The notes: generated from the letters alone by a model not told the origin. Numbered from the stretch's first letter, positions 1-9,212 are shown. The stretch: DNA of 64,000 nt from Flavobacterium crocinum (GCF_003122385.1 NZ_CP029255.1:5813432-5877431); one strand, 5' to 3'. A program made the numbers and translations.

Positions 1-343
1 ATGTCTTTATAAATCCTATCATATTTAATAATGACCCTTTCTGAAATATTTCCTGACTATTATGCAATTTTAAAAATTCTCCTTTGCCATAGGCCAAAAC
101 AAAATATGAATTTAAAAAGCCGTCACATTGAGTATTAAAATAAAAAAAATTTTCAAATGGAAATTCAATTAACAGGCATTCTATCTCTCGATTTGGGTCA
201 TTATCTGATAAAATTACTTCAAAGTCATCTAAGGAAACTTTAGAATAATTCGCGTCACTATAAATGCTTTCCAAGGTTTTTCTTACATAATCAATTCTAC
301 CATTGACAGGAATACATAATGATATAAGAGGATAATCTTGCAA
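1..343 (-). CDS. Glycosyltransferase family 2, N-terminal part (cut by window edge)
   Basis: Reading the minus strand from 343 gives an open frame of about 114 codons that runs off the left edge. It begins QDYPLISLCIPVNGRIDYVR, followed by a SDNDP stretch, which resembles the start of the nucleotide-sugar-binding half of GT-A family 2 enzymes. An in-frame stop lies two codons upstream of 341-343, and the only start close to the conserved motif is TTG at 341-343. The frame starts 13 bases after the stop of the acyltransferase at 357, so it is probably the next gene of the polysaccharide operon. The sugar specificity cannot be read, and the catalytic C-terminal half is missing from the window. 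Confidence 0.72.
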   Translation of the reverse strand, partial: MQDYPLISLCIPVNGRIDYVRKTLESIYSDANYSKVSLDDFEVILSDNDPNREIECLLIEFPFENFFYFNTQCDGFLNSYFVLAYGKGEFLKLHNSQEIFQKGSLLNMIGFIKT

Positions 344-356
344 ATTTTTTTACAAT

Positions 357-1049
357 TTATAATGCAGTTCTATATTTTAAAATTTTGGCTGGAACACCTC
401 CTATAATAACATTATCAGGAAATTTATCTTTTACTACCGCGCCAGCTGCCACGACACAGCCATTACCAATTTCTGCACCATCTAGAAAAGTAGCTTTGGT
501 TCCAATCCAACAATTTTCGCCTATAATTATTCCTTTGCCAGAAACACCTTGTAATCTTATTGGCACTGTTAAATCTGAAAAATTATGGTTTTCGGGATGA
601 AAACTAACATAATTACCAATAATTGTATCATCACCAATCTCTAAACCTCCAACTCCACTTCCATAGTGACCATGAGATCCTAGACCAACATTATTTCCAA
701 TTTTAATACCTTTTGCAAGATTTTTAAGGCTTCCTGTTAAATCTATATGAGTATGAAATCCCATAGATACATTATCTCCACAAATCAAACCCTCTTCCGA
801 AAGTGCATTAACATAACAATTCCTACCCACTAAAAAATTTTCTCCAAATTTGATCTTAGAGCTACAAACGACTGTGGAGGAAGGGTGTATAAAAACTTTT
901 TTAAATTTTCTAGTTACACCAACACCATATAGCAAAGAAAAAAACTTGATTGTGAAAAAGTGAAACAAATAAGAAAGTGGTATTTTAGGATCTAACTGAA
1001 ATTCCTCACCTTTTAAATTTGATACAACTTTATTAATAATCTTTCGCAT
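357..1049 (-). CDS. Hexapeptide-repeat (LbH) acyltransferase of the polysaccharide locus
   Basis: A 230-residue protein whose residues from about 60 onward are hexapeptide repeats of the form [LIV]-G-x-x-x-x, for example IGDDTIIGNYVSF and IGENCWIGTKATF. It ends with the segment GGVPAKILKYR that closes WbbJ/maltose-O-acetyltransferase-like enzymes. A histidine in the FHPENHNF stretch is a plausible catalytic base. Such trimeric left-handed beta-helix enzymes move acetyl (or other acyl) groups from acyl-CoA to a sugar hydroxyl or amine in the cytoplasm. It lies 25 bases downstream of a GT2 gene in the same orientation. Likely role: O-acetylation of the repeat unit. The family is clear; the substrate is unknown. 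Confidence 0.85.
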   Translation of the reverse strand: MRKIINKVVSNLKGEEFQLDPKIPLSYLFHFFTIKFFSLLYGVGVTRKFKKVFIHPSSTVVCSSKIKFGENFLVGRNCYVNALSEEGLICGDNVSMGFHTHIDLTGSLKNLAKGIKIGNNVGLGSHGHYGSGVGGLEIGDDTIIGNYVSFHPENHNFSDLTVPIRLQGVSGKGIIIGENCWIGTKATFLDGAEIGNGCVVAAGAVVKDKFPDNVIIGGVPAKILKYRTAL

Positions 1050-1074
1050 ACATGTATTAATTTAAAAAAAGCTT

Positions 1075-1992
1075 TTAACGTCTTATGGTTTTTATACCAA
1101 TAAATAAGAGAACTAATTGCATTTTTTGAGTTATTGTACCCATAGTGGAAAAAGTTGTAGGGAGATAACCTAAATTCAGTAAACGCCAAACAAAGTATTT
1201 CAAAAACGAGTCTCTCTTTTTAAAATATAAAAACATACCCTCAAAAAATATATATCGATGAATTGTCGTATACCTCTTTTTTTTTCTTTCTTTTAAACTT
1301 GGTTCTAGATGAATTATTTCTGGGCCAGGCACAAGTTGCGACTTGTATCGCGATTTGTTGTAACGTAATTGCAATTCTGTTTCCTCAAAATACATAAAAA
1401 AATCTGGGCAAAATAAACCACATTCATCAATAACATTTCTCCTGATAAATAAATCTGCACCTGTTATATAATCTACATCAATTGGTGATGCTACTTTTTG
1501 AGTTCCTGGTTCAATAATTGATTTATTTAGTAATTTTCCAATATAAAGATTAAATAATGCTTTAAAAATATCCTTAAACTCTGGGAATTTTCCATAAGAA
1601 GTTGTAATTGTTTTTTTGTCTGCAGCTACTAATGGTGCACCAATACAGGCAACATTTTTAGGCAGACATTCCATAGTTTCATAAAATATTTTCACAGCAT
1701 TGTTAAGTAAAACAGTATCTGAATTTAATAAGAAAACGTACTTCCCACTTGATACTTCATAACCTAAATTATTCGCCTTGCCAAAACCTAGATTTTTACC
1801 AGATTTAATGAAAATTATTCCATTATAATTTTCAAAATATTCTGCACTGCCGTCTGTAGAACCATTGTCTACTAATACTATCTCATATTTAACATCCTGA
1901 GTGACCTTAAAAATAGATTGTATGCAATCATTTGTTAATTTCTTTGTATTGTAGTTTACAATTATTATTGAAACATTTGTAGAATTACTCAT
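1075..1992 (-). CDS. Glycosyltransferase family 2, rhamnosyltransferase (WbbL)-like
   Basis: A 305-residue GT-A enzyme. VSIIIVNYNT sits near residue 7, VDNGSTDGS near 41, NLGFGKANNLG near 67 and a DxD-like LLNSDT near 90. Further on are ITGADLFIRR and FFMYFEETEL, the acceptor-side acidic motif of WbbL-type rhamnosyltransferases. A positively charged segment with some hydrophobic character at the C-terminus may give peripheral membrane contact. The gene starts 8 bases after the stop of the upstream GT92 gene, so the two are almost certainly co-transcribed. Likely role: addition of one sugar to a polyprenyl-linked oligosaccharide at the inner face of the inner membrane. Rhamnose as donor is only a family-based guess. 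Confidence 0.85.
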   Translation of the reverse strand: MSNSTNVSIIIVNYNTKKLTNDCIQSIFKVTQDVKYEIVLVDNGSTDGSAEYFENYNGIIFIKSGKNLGFGKANNLGYEVSSGKYVFLLNSDTVLLNNAVKIFYETMECLPKNVACIGAPLVAADKKTITTSYGKFPEFKDIFKALFNLYIGKLLNKSIIEPGTQKVASPIDVDYITGADLFIRRNVIDECGLFCPDFFMYFEETELQLRYNKSRYKSQLVPGPEIIHLEPSLKERKKKRYTTIHRYIFFEGMFLYFKKRDSFLKYFVWRLLNLGYLPTTFSTMGTITQKMQLVLLFIGIKTIRR

Positions 1993-2000
1993 CTATTTTT

Positions 2001-3089
2001 TTATTTGGATGTATATCCCATACTTATTTTAAGTTCATTGATAAAACGATAAATCTTGTAGTCTACAGAAGTACATTGATTTTGGAAATAAAAAAACACT
2101 TCATCAGATTTCAAATTTTTAGCATCATCACCAACAAGAGCGACATCTCCACGAGCCTTTTTTTTGTCCATATATTCGATATAAGATTTCGAATAATAAT
2201 GATTTAATTGAATTGAAAAGTTTTTATTAAATAATCCACTTCTATTAATCTCAAATAAAACAAATTTCTTAAACTCATTTATTGGCGGCATAGGAATTCT
2301 GTAATTAAAAATCTTAACCGATCCAAACATTGTGTGTGTGTATTTTTTATCAAATTCAAGTACCTCAAATTGTGTATTAATAATCGACTTACCAATATCG
2401 TAATATTTGTCCCAACACGAAATATATTGTTCGATTATAAGCTTCTCTTTATTATGCTCGATAATTCCAGATGTACCAAACATTTTCCAATAAATATAAA
2501 CAGATGGATAATTACTGAATTTTCCGATCCATTTTTTAATATCTGTTTCGTAAAAAGGGCAAATGAATTCATCTAAATCAATATACGCCAGCCATTTTGT
2601 CTCATTTTTAAACCTATCAAAACAATCGCTATAGGCAGGCATTTGTTGCTCTTGAGCGAGAGGCCAACTTATCAAAGTGACAATATCATTTTTAACATAC
2701 GGCTCTAATATTAATTCAAAGCTATCAGTAGAATTATTATTATATAAATAAAAATGCTCAACCCCAATATTAAGGTGATACTCAATCCACTCTTTTAATG
2801 ATAAATCTTCATTTTTAAAAATAGCACATACCGAAAATGTATATTTTGGCTCTGATAATCTAACTCTCTTTTTGCCAACACGTAACAAAATGTATAGTAA
2901 AGGGCTTAAAAACTGAACAAGAACATTGAATAAAAATCTGACTAAATTTGGCATATAATAATCATAGAAAAATAGACCACTAGCCTGCACTTGTCTCTTT
3001 CTATTTGATTTTTCAATTTTTAATATTTTCTTTATTCTATTCATTCTAACATTAATTTTATTGTATAAAAAAGATTCTTTCAAGTTCAC
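2001..3089 (-). CDS. Glycosyltransferase family 92 (DUF23-like)
   Basis: A 362-residue protein with a basic N-terminus and a hydrophobic stretch near residues 50-70. The GT92 core follows: FSVCAIFKNED near 85, EWIEYHLNIGVEHFYLYNNN near 100-120 and WLAYIDLDEFICP near 165, with DLDEF as the metal-binding DxD-type motif. GT92 members include galactosyltransferases of animals and plants and bacterial polysaccharide enzymes. The N-terminal coding region overlaps the 3' end of the upstream gene (3058-4212) by 32 bases in another frame, so translation of the two is probably coupled. Donor and linkage cannot be read from the sequence. Confidence 0.82.
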   Translation of the reverse strand: MNLKESFLYNKINVRMNRIKKILKIEKSNRKRQVQASGLFFYDYYMPNLVRFLFNVLVQFLSPLLYILLRVGKKRVRLSEPKYTFSVCAIFKNEDLSLKEWIEYHLNIGVEHFYLYNNNSTDSFELILEPYVKNDIVTLISWPLAQEQQMPAYSDCFDRFKNETKWLAYIDLDEFICPFYETDIKKWIGKFSNYPSVYIYWKMFGTSGIIEHNKEKLIIEQYISCWDKYYDIGKSIINTQFEVLEFDKKYTHTMFGSVKIFNYRIPMPPINEFKKFVLFEINRSGLFNKNFSIQLNHYYSKSYIEYMDKKKARGDVALVGDDAKNLKSDEVFFYFQNQCTSVDYKIYRFINELKISMGYTSK

Positions 3090-4212
3090 TTTTTAATTTC
3101 AGTACCTCACTGGAAGGGCTTAAATTCTCCTTAACTACTTTGTAGTCTATTTCCTCAATATTTAAATTTTCAAGATTATTTAGAAATTCTACAATCTCTT
3201 TCACATTATGAAAAAGAGTTCCAAACTTAGTTCTATGCATTAGCGAATCAAAACAATCATTATGTAAAGCTAAAACATATTTTTCGGCATTAATCGCATC
3301 AAAAATTGCTCCGCTAGCAGTCATTTTAAAACTTTCTTCTGGATAAAGAAATACAACAAAATCAAGTTTCGAAAGCTCAAACTTTATCATTTCAGAAGAA
3401 ATGAATTCTTTTTCAGCTTCCTTTATAAATCGAATATTGTTCTTATTCAATAATTCAGGGTTACAGAAAACACGGCCAATTGCAGTAATATCAAATTTAC
3501 TCAATGGCAAATTATTCCGTAAATAAAAAATACTGTCCAGCCACTTTTCTTCACTTATTGATCCTACAAAACCAACCTGAATTTTTTCCTTGTTCAAATC
3601 TTTATTCTCAACTTGTCTATCAAAAATCCATGTATGCTCAAAAGAAATCAATTTATTCCACGCTAAATTGCTTAATACATTTTTAGCATTTTTTTTGACA
3701 TGCTCTCCTAAACAAGAGAAGTATAAGGAATTAGACCATTTATAATCTGAAGATTTAAATAATTTTAAAGTCTTGATCGAAAACCTATTTAAATTTCTAA
3801 AATTATTGTCAGCTAAAAAATCCAGCTCACAATGACATGTAATCAATATTTTGCGATGCAATAATTTTGATAATTTATTAACAACAGGTATTGCAATTAA
3901 AGGAGCATAATTAAAATAAATTACCTTCTTTTTACTGCCCAACAAAACTATACTTATTGAAAAAAACAACTGTAATAAATGATGCAGCATTTTTTCAAAT
4001 TTATTTTTAGGCTCATTTACCCAAATTCTTCGATATGTTACATTCTTAGGAAATTTGCCACCAAGATTATGTTTAACAATATTTACTGAACTTGGAGTCG
4101 CATAATAAATTACATGATCATAAATCTCAGCAAACATGCTAAGTGAACTGGTGTTAAATCCTAAATGAAAAACACCGTAAGAATTAGTATCTGCATAAAT
4201 TAGTGTTTTCAT
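3058..4212 (-). CDS. GT-B-type glycosyltransferase (family 4-like), divergent
   Basis: A 384-residue protein. It starts MKTLIYADTNSYGVFHLGFN, an N-terminal Rossmann half, and has an IQVGFVGSISEEKW segment near residue 210, which matches the linker and start of the second Rossmann domain of GT-B enzymes. Around residues 290-310, LDFVVFLYPEESF and ASGAIFDAINAEK resemble the donor-binding end of GT1/GT4 proteins, although the usual E-x7-E spacing is not clean. A hydrophobic segment near 80-105 could contact the membrane. It starts 12 bases after the Wzy-like gene and overlaps the GT92 gene. The glycosyltransferase call is fairly safe; the family number is tentative. Confidence 0.68.
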   Translation of the reverse strand: MKTLIYADTNSYGVFHLGFNTSSLSMFAEIYDHVIYYATPSSVNIVKHNLGGKFPKNVTYRRIWVNEPKNKFEKMLHHLLQLFFSISIVLLGSKKKVIYFNYAPLIAIPVVNKLSKLLHRKILITCHCELDFLADNNFRNLNRFSIKTLKLFKSSDYKWSNSLYFSCLGEHVKKNAKNVLSNLAWNKLISFEHTWIFDRQVENKDLNKEKIQVGFVGSISEEKWLDSIFYLRNNLPLSKFDITAIGRVFCNPELLNKNNIRFIKEAEKEFISSEMIKFELSKLDFVVFLYPEESFKMTASGAIFDAINAEKYVLALHNDCFDSLMHRTKFGTLFHNVKEIVEFLNNLENLNIEEIDYKVVKENLSPSSEVLKLKSELERIFFIQ

Positions 4213-4224
4213 ATCAATTTCCTA

Positions 4225-5421
4225 TCAACATGCATTTTTTTTATGAAAGAGAATCAGATATGCCACGACACTAATTGAAATTCCACAGATTGACATAGTT
4301 TGTGACGCAATATTTGTAAACAATATATAAACTAAATAAAACTTGCACCAGAGATAATTATCGAAGACAGGGTATTTTAACAATTTATAAAATACTAGCA
4401 AAAAAAGAAGTAAGCCCATAATACCGCTATATAAAAAAATATGCACGTAACCAACATCGTTAGAATATAGCGCCTTGTTTTCTGATTGATATATCATTTT
4501 TTTTCCATATTCGCTGTAAGCATGAGGTAACCCGTTACCAAAAATCATGGGAGTGACTGTTTCATTAAAATCTTTTACAAAATATTCAGCTGCTACTAAG
4601 CGTATATCTTTTTCACTGTCATTATTATTTTCGTATTGATCTTGAGAAATCGCTACCAAATCTTTTACAACGGGTAATTGAGTTTTTAAAATCAGATCAG
4701 GCAAAATGTATAAAAAAACACCTGTAATAAGTATTAAAATAAATTTATATCGTGAAGATTTAAAGACAAATATAACGCCTAAAATGGCGGAGTAAAAAAT
4801 ATATTGACGTGTTAATGTCAATAAAATAGCTAGATAAGCTAAAACAATAAATATTAAATCTTTCCATTTTTTTTTTATAACAAATCCATTTAAATGCATG
4901 AAAAATGCCAAAACAGCAAATTCTACTCCTTCAATTCTTGGACGAATAAATCCACGGTTATCATCTTCAATAATATTCGAAAATCCAAAATAACCTACCA
5001 ACGAAAATTTAATATATGCAATTTTAAGCAGTAAATGGATTATAAAATAAAAATCAATAAATTTTACAATTTTCTTCTCAGATATTGCAATTTTCAGCAA
5101 CAAAAACAAAAAAATGTATCTATATAATTCTACTGATATTCTAAAATTTAAAAATATATTTTGGCCCCAAAAAAGCAAAGGGCAAAATAGAGTACATATA
5201 AAAATCCAAATGGTTAAATTCTTATACTTTTTTAAAGTTTTATTTTTAAATTCAGCAAAAAACAATTCTTCTTTGCAATATAAAATGCTAAAAATTAAAA
5301 ATAGAATAACGACAACGAGACCAATTTCCTTTTCAAAACCAGTATATTGAAAAAATTGATACCCTATCAGAGGGAATAACCAAAATAAATAATTCCCAAT
5401 CGTGTTCCGTGTTTGGTACAT
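4225..5421 (-). CDS. O-antigen/exopolysaccharide polymerase (Wzy-like)
   Basis: A 398-residue integral membrane protein with about ten to twelve hydrophobic segments and one larger hydrophilic loop near residues 240-310, containing DQYENNNDSEKD and FGNGLPHAYSEYG. This topology, together with its place between flippase, acyltransferase and glycosyltransferase genes, is typical of Wzy polymerases, whose primary sequences are poorly conserved. It would join lipid-linked repeat units on the periplasmic face of the inner membrane. The segment IFGNGLPHAYSEYG resembles the 'GxG..HN' loop of EpsG/Wzy proteins. The call rests on topology and context rather than on a strong motif. Confidence 0.75.
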   Translation of the reverse strand: MYQTRNTIGNYLFWLFPLIGYQFFQYTGFEKEIGLVVVILFLIFSILYCKEELFFAEFKNKTLKKYKNLTIWIFICTLFCPLLFWGQNIFLNFRISVELYRYIFLFLLLKIAISEKKIVKFIDFYFIIHLLLKIAYIKFSLVGYFGFSNIIEDDNRGFIRPRIEGVEFAVLAFFMHLNGFVIKKKWKDLIFIVLAYLAILLTLTRQYIFYSAILGVIFVFKSSRYKFILILITGVFLYILPDLILKTQLPVVKDLVAISQDQYENNNDSEKDIRLVAAEYFVKDFNETVTPMIFGNGLPHAYSEYGKKMIYQSENKALYSNDVGYVHIFLYSGIMGLLLFLLVFYKLLKYPVFDNYLWCKFYLVYILFTNIASQTMSICGISISVVAYLILFHKKNAC

Positions 5422-5460
5422 CTATGTATTCTTTTTTAATAAAATAAAGAAGTGAATATA

Positions 5461-6267
5461 CTATAAATGATTTGGCGAACAAAAATCCTCAAAACTACTT
5501 TCAGTTTTTAAAACAAACGTTTCTTGGGTCATTGAAAAATGTTTATCTAAAATTTGCTCAGATTTGTCATTATTTATACGTCTAAGCCCTTCAGCAATTA
5601 GTTTCGCCGGAGAACCACCTATGCATGAATATTCAGATATAATCTTTGTGTAATCTTTTGAAAGCATTGAAAATGGACCTGCTACAATTGTATAATTAGG
5701 AGTTTTTGTATTCTTTTTAATTATCGAGTGTGCTCCAATCCAGTTTCCTATCCCAATCTCAATTGCTCCTGTGTTGGTTTCAATTTTGTGCGTTGATTTG
5801 TTAATCATATAATGAAAATCAGTATCTAAGAAATCTACATTATTTCCTACCCTGGTTTTTTCTCCAATTTCAATTTTACATTTTGAAGTAATTGAACAAT
5901 TGTCGCTTATAAATACGTCATTTCTTAGTATTAAAGATCCATTTTTTTCAATATTTAAATGGATACCTCTTCTTAAAACAACATTATCCCCTATTGTGAG
6001 TTTGCCACTTAAACTGATATATGATTTTGAAAATGCACTGCGAGATGGATCTGAAGTTCCAATTTTTAACATACCCTTTTTTATAGGTGCAGACAATTCG
6101 ACACTGCCATCTAATACTCGAAATCTACATTTTCCATATATAAAAATTGGAAAATGTATTGCCTTACTAATTGGAAAAAGCATAAAATTAATTAACAATG
6201 TTTTAAATAAATTTATTCTATTTCTGAAACTAATTACAAAAATTTTATTTATCATTTTTTTTTTCAA
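5461..6267 (-). CDS. Hexapeptide-repeat acyltransferase
   Basis: A 268-residue protein with a basic, partly hydrophobic N-terminal region (about 1-50) followed by left-handed beta-helix repeats, e.g. LTIGDNVVLRRGIHLNI, LRNDVFISDNCSI and IEIGEKTRVGNNVDF. The GNWIGAHSIIKKNTKTPN stretch and the terminal IGGSPAKLI are standard for NeuO/WcaF-type acetyltransferases. A histidine (DTDFHYMI) in the loop is the likely catalytic base. It lies 39 bases downstream of wzy's upstream border and 68 bases after the Wzx stop. It probably acetylates a sugar of the repeat unit, as a second modifying enzyme beside the one at 357-1049. The donor is inferred from the family. Confidence 0.82.
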   Translation of the reverse strand: MKKKMINKIFVISFRNRINLFKTLLINFMLFPISKAIHFPIFIYGKCRFRVLDGSVELSAPIKKGMLKIGTSDPSRSAFSKSYISLSGKLTIGDNVVLRRGIHLNIEKNGSLILRNDVFISDNCSITSKCKIEIGEKTRVGNNVDFLDTDFHYMINKSTHKIETNTGAIEIGIGNWIGAHSIIKKNTKTPNYTIVAGPFSMLSKDYTKIISEYSCIGGSPAKLIAEGLRRINNDKSEQILDKHFSMTQETFVLKTESSFEDFCSPNHL

Positions 6268-6335
6268 TTTTCCATTATTTATATAAAGAACAATATTGAT
6301 ATCGTTAAATGACTCAAAAACTTTTTTTAAATATT

Positions 6336-7901
6336 TTAACTTTTACTTCTTTTCAAAAGCTTGCTTGCTACAATCGTATTTAAAAAGCCTCTATCTCTTT
6401 TTGACAGACCTGTAAAATATATAATGACAAGAGAAAATATAGAGCTTACAAAAACAATAGATATTAAATTAATAATAGTTCGATCTAAAACAAATTGCAG
6501 GTATAGTGCGAGACTATATGCCAGCAAAGATGATAGCAAAATTCTTAGTAATACATCGCAAACATATTTCATTACATCAAAATACAACATTTTTTTCAAC
6601 AACGATAATCTTATGAATAAACTAAAAAAAGACATGACTATTGCAACATACATTGTTGTTTGCGGAGGATAACCTATAGACAACAAAAAGAAACAAATTG
6701 GCAAATTCAATAGTTTAAAACCTCCAATAATTATTTGATAATATTTAATTTCACCTGTTGCCAAAGCTGAAGTTATGAGTGGCCCTGACAAAGAATCTAT
6801 TAATACCATAATTATTACCAATCGTGTAAATAAAACAACATATTCTGGTATAACTTTTAACCAAAGAGACAAAATTAGATCTGTTTCAAGTAAGACCGGC
6901 ATAGTTAATACAAATAATAGAAAGTACGAAAATTTAGAACTTTGAAAAACCAAAATTTGCATTTTCTCTCTTTCATTTTGTGCATAGTATTTTATAATCT
7001 GTGGGTTTACTGCCGTTGAAAAATTAGATACGAAAAGATTTATTGTGTTACTAATTTGAAAAGCAATACCTCTAGCAGCATTTATCACGGGATTAAAGAA
7101 AACATTTAACAACATATTAATCCCTTGATCATTAAAAACTCCTGCAAGTGATCCGAATAGATTCCATCCTGAATATCCAGCTATTTCCTTAAATAATTTT
7201 TTATCCCAAAAAAAAGAATAGTGACACTCATCAAATTTTTTCTGACAATAGGTTCTATAAATTAGAGTAATTATAGTGGTAACTCCAAAAATCAATATTG
7301 CATACAATTTCAATTTATCCATTGGAACAATCAACAACAAATAAACAATAAGGAGCTTCAACGACACTTCAATCATACTAACATAAGCATAGACGTTCAT
7401 GCGTTCATATGCAATAATCACTGCATCATAAGGAATGGTGAACATTGTCATCATAAACGATAGAATTGAAAACTGATAAATCCAGTTTGCTGTGTCTATA
7501 CGTCCAGATGGTATTGTCATTTTTGTATTTAAAAACCATAATCCCAAAGTTTCAGCAAGTAACAAGATTATTATTGCAACCATGATATAAATTGTCATGG
7601 TCATACTAAATGTCTTTTTTAACTGTTCATAATTTTGCCTGCCTAATTCAAACGAAAAAAAACGTTGGGTCGCGGTTGCTAAAGTTACGCTTAAAAAAGA
7701 AAATGTAGTAACAATGCCAGCAACTACATTAAAAATACCATAATCAATTACACCTAATGTATTTAATACAACTCTTACTGTATATAAAGATACTGTCATT
7801 GTCAATATCATTCTAAAATAAAGTAATAATGTGTTTTTTGCTATGCGTTTACTGTTGTCAGAATCAGTTATCAAGTTATTTGCGGGGTTATTGTGTTTCA
7901 A
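6336..7901 (-). CDS. Wzx-like polysaccharide flippase (MATE/MVF fold)
   Basis: A 521-residue membrane protein with about 14 hydrophobic segments. After a soluble N-terminus of about 25 residues comes LLLYFRMILTMTVSLYTVRV and LGVIDYGIFNVVAGIV, the opening typical of PST-family lipopolysaccharide flippases. ITSALATGEIKYYQ near residue 380 is another conserved patch. Such proteins move undecaprenyl-linked repeat units from the cytoplasmic to the periplasmic face, supplying the Wzy-like polymerase encoded two genes downstream. There is a 123-base gap to the SGNH gene upstream, in which I saw no strong promoter. The product class is well supported; the transported unit is unknown. Confidence 0.87.
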   Translation of the reverse strand: MKHNNPANNLITDSDNSKRIAKNTLLLYFRMILTMTVSLYTVRVVLNTLGVIDYGIFNVVAGIVTTFSFLSVTLATATQRFFSFELGRQNYEQLKKTFSMTMTIYIMVAIIILLLAETLGLWFLNTKMTIPSGRIDTANWIYQFSILSFMMTMFTIPYDAVIIAYERMNVYAYVSMIEVSLKLLIVYLLLIVPMDKLKLYAILIFGVTTIITLIYRTYCQKKFDECHYSFFWDKKLFKEIAGYSGWNLFGSLAGVFNDQGINMLLNVFFNPVINAARGIAFQISNTINLFVSNFSTAVNPQIIKYYAQNEREKMQILVFQSSKFSYFLLFVLTMPVLLETDLILSLWLKVIPEYVVLFTRLVIIMVLIDSLSGPLITSALATGEIKYYQIIIGGFKLLNLPICFFLLSIGYPPQTTMYVAIVMSFFSLFIRLSLLKKMLYFDVMKYVCDVLLRILLSSLLAYSLALYLQFVLDRTIINLISIVFVSSIFSLVIIYFTGLSKRDRGFLNTIVASKLLKRSKS

Positions 7902-8024
7902 GTAAAAAATTTCGGATTTAGACTATCTATCTGTTACCTCTTCAATAAAATCAAAACCATAAAAGATATTTAAATTGATACTTTTTGACCACCAATCAGA
8001 AGTTAATTATTTTTTACACTTATA

Positions 8025-8768
8025 TCAATTTTCCAATATTTTACTTTTTACTTTTAGATAAACCGGTAAAAAATCATTAAAAATTACTTTGTGTCCGGCA
8101 TCATTGGGATGTAAAGCATCTCCGGCATCATAAATACTTTTAATTTTATAAGTTTCAGGATCAGTCAATTCATTATAATAATTAACGAATCTATCTCCAT
8201 ATGCTGCCTCAAGCATAGTATTGACTTCAATCAGAGCTTTATTTTTTTTCATATCAAGCAATCTAGGACTAGTTGATCCAATCAAAAATGACACATTATT
8301 ATTTTCACATAAATCAGTCATTATTTTCATATTTGATATGTATTGATCAACAGTATAGCCGTTTGCTATATCGTTTGTTGTAAGCGAAAAAATAATCAAA
8401 TTAGGATTCAACTTTAAGCTAGCAGTAATGTTTCTTTTTTCATCAGTCTCTATCCCGAGCTTATTTGGAATTGTTTCTGGTAAAAAATGCAATGTAAGAT
8501 ATCCACCTTTCGCATTATTAATAATACTATCATTTGACTCAGCTTCTAAAAGACCAGCCCATGAATTTGAATAATTACTGGCTCCTTGACCACTTGCAAT
8601 TGAAGATCCTATAATTACAACTGTTATTTTTTCTTTTTTTTTGAAATGTTGAAACTGTGAAGAATCATCAGACTCTGTACAACTAACAAATAATGATGAT
8701 AAAAGTAAAAACAAGAAACATTTATTTCTATTTTTCCTATTCCTAAATGCACTTCTTTTTTTTAGCAT
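8025..8768 (-). CDS. SGNH/GDSL-type esterase lipoprotein
   Basis: A 247-residue protein with an unusually basic N-terminus (MLKKRSAFRNRKNRNK), a hydrophobic run, and a lipobox FVSC that marks signal peptidase II cleavage near residue 30. The hydrolase blocks are GSSIASGQGAS (block I, nucleophile Ser), NNAKGG (block II Gly), SLTTNDI (block III Asn) and DALHPND (block V Asp/His), so the catalytic set appears complete. It is probably anchored in the envelope and may remove or transfer acyl groups on the polysaccharide made here, balancing the two acyltransferases. It is flanked by the cytidylyltransferase (18 bases) and the flippase. Function as a polysaccharide deacetylase is an inference from context. 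Confidence 0.8.
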   Translation of the reverse strand: MLKKRSAFRNRKNRNKCFLFLLLSSLFVSCTESDDSSQFQHFKKKEKITVVIIGSSIASGQGASNYSNSWAGLLEAESNDSIINNAKGGYLTLHFLPETIPNKLGIETDEKRNITASLKLNPNLIIFSLTTNDIANGYTVDQYISNMKIMTDLCENNNVSFLIGSTSPRLLDMKKNKALIEVNTMLEAAYGDRFVNYYNELTDPETYKIKSIYDAGDALHPNDAGHKVIFNDFLPVYLKVKSKILEN

Positions 8769-8786
8769 ATTACTTAGAATAAATTA

Positions 8787-9212
8787 TCACTGCACCTTAG
8801 CCAACTCCCTAACCGCAACTTCCTTCCTAAGTCCACTACTAGAAAAACGATGATCACGTGTATTAAAATAAAGTTCGATTCCTTTTTCTTCACAGTAAGA
8901 TCTTCCTGTAAAATTTTGATCTTTGTATTCATCACCTAGTATACGAATATCTATTTTAAAGGATCGAAGAATATCATCAAGGTCTTGTTCTGTTGAGTAG
9001 GGAACAATTTCATCTACAAACTTGCATCCTTTAAGCTGAATATATCTCTCCACTACAGTTTGAGTTGGGCTATTTTTCTCCGGACGGTCTAACGTTGGAT
9101 CAATTTGCAGGCCTGCAATTAAATAATCACATTGACTTTTAGCTTCTTCTAACATTTTTATATGACCGGCATGCAGTAAATCAAAGGTGCTAAATGTTAT
9201 TCCTATTTTCAT
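8787..9212 (-). CDS. TagD-like cytidylyltransferase
   Basis: A 141-residue single-domain protein. It begins MKIGITFSTFDLLHAGHIKM, the nucleotidyltransferase alpha/beta-phosphodiesterase signature with the two catalytic His residues of HxGH. A C-terminal FSSSGLRKEV matches the ISSSxIR motif of glycerol-3-phosphate cytidylyltransferases, and the size matches TagD (about 130-140 residues). TagD makes CDP-glycerol from CTP and glycerol-3-phosphate. As first gene of the minus-strand polysaccharide operon it suggests an alditol-phosphate decoration, but the partner transferase is not visible in the window. A promoter-like TACTTTTG lies about 155 bases upstream. The exact acceptor (glycerol phosphate or another phospho-alditol) is not certain. 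Confidence 0.8.
   Translation of the reverse strand: MKIGITFSTFDLLHAGHIKMLEEAKSQCDYLIAGLQIDPTLDRPEKNSPTQTVVERYIQLKGCKFVDEIVPYSTEQDLDDILRSFKIDIRILGDEYKDQNFTGRSYCEEKGIELYFNTRDHRFSSSGLRKEVAVRELAKVQ

Noticed and set aside
1..9212. Recent horizontal transfer of the polysaccharide locus
   Set aside because: It is somewhat more AT-rich than its surroundings, but no integrase, tRNA or insertion element marks a border; such loci vary anyway, so I make no claim.
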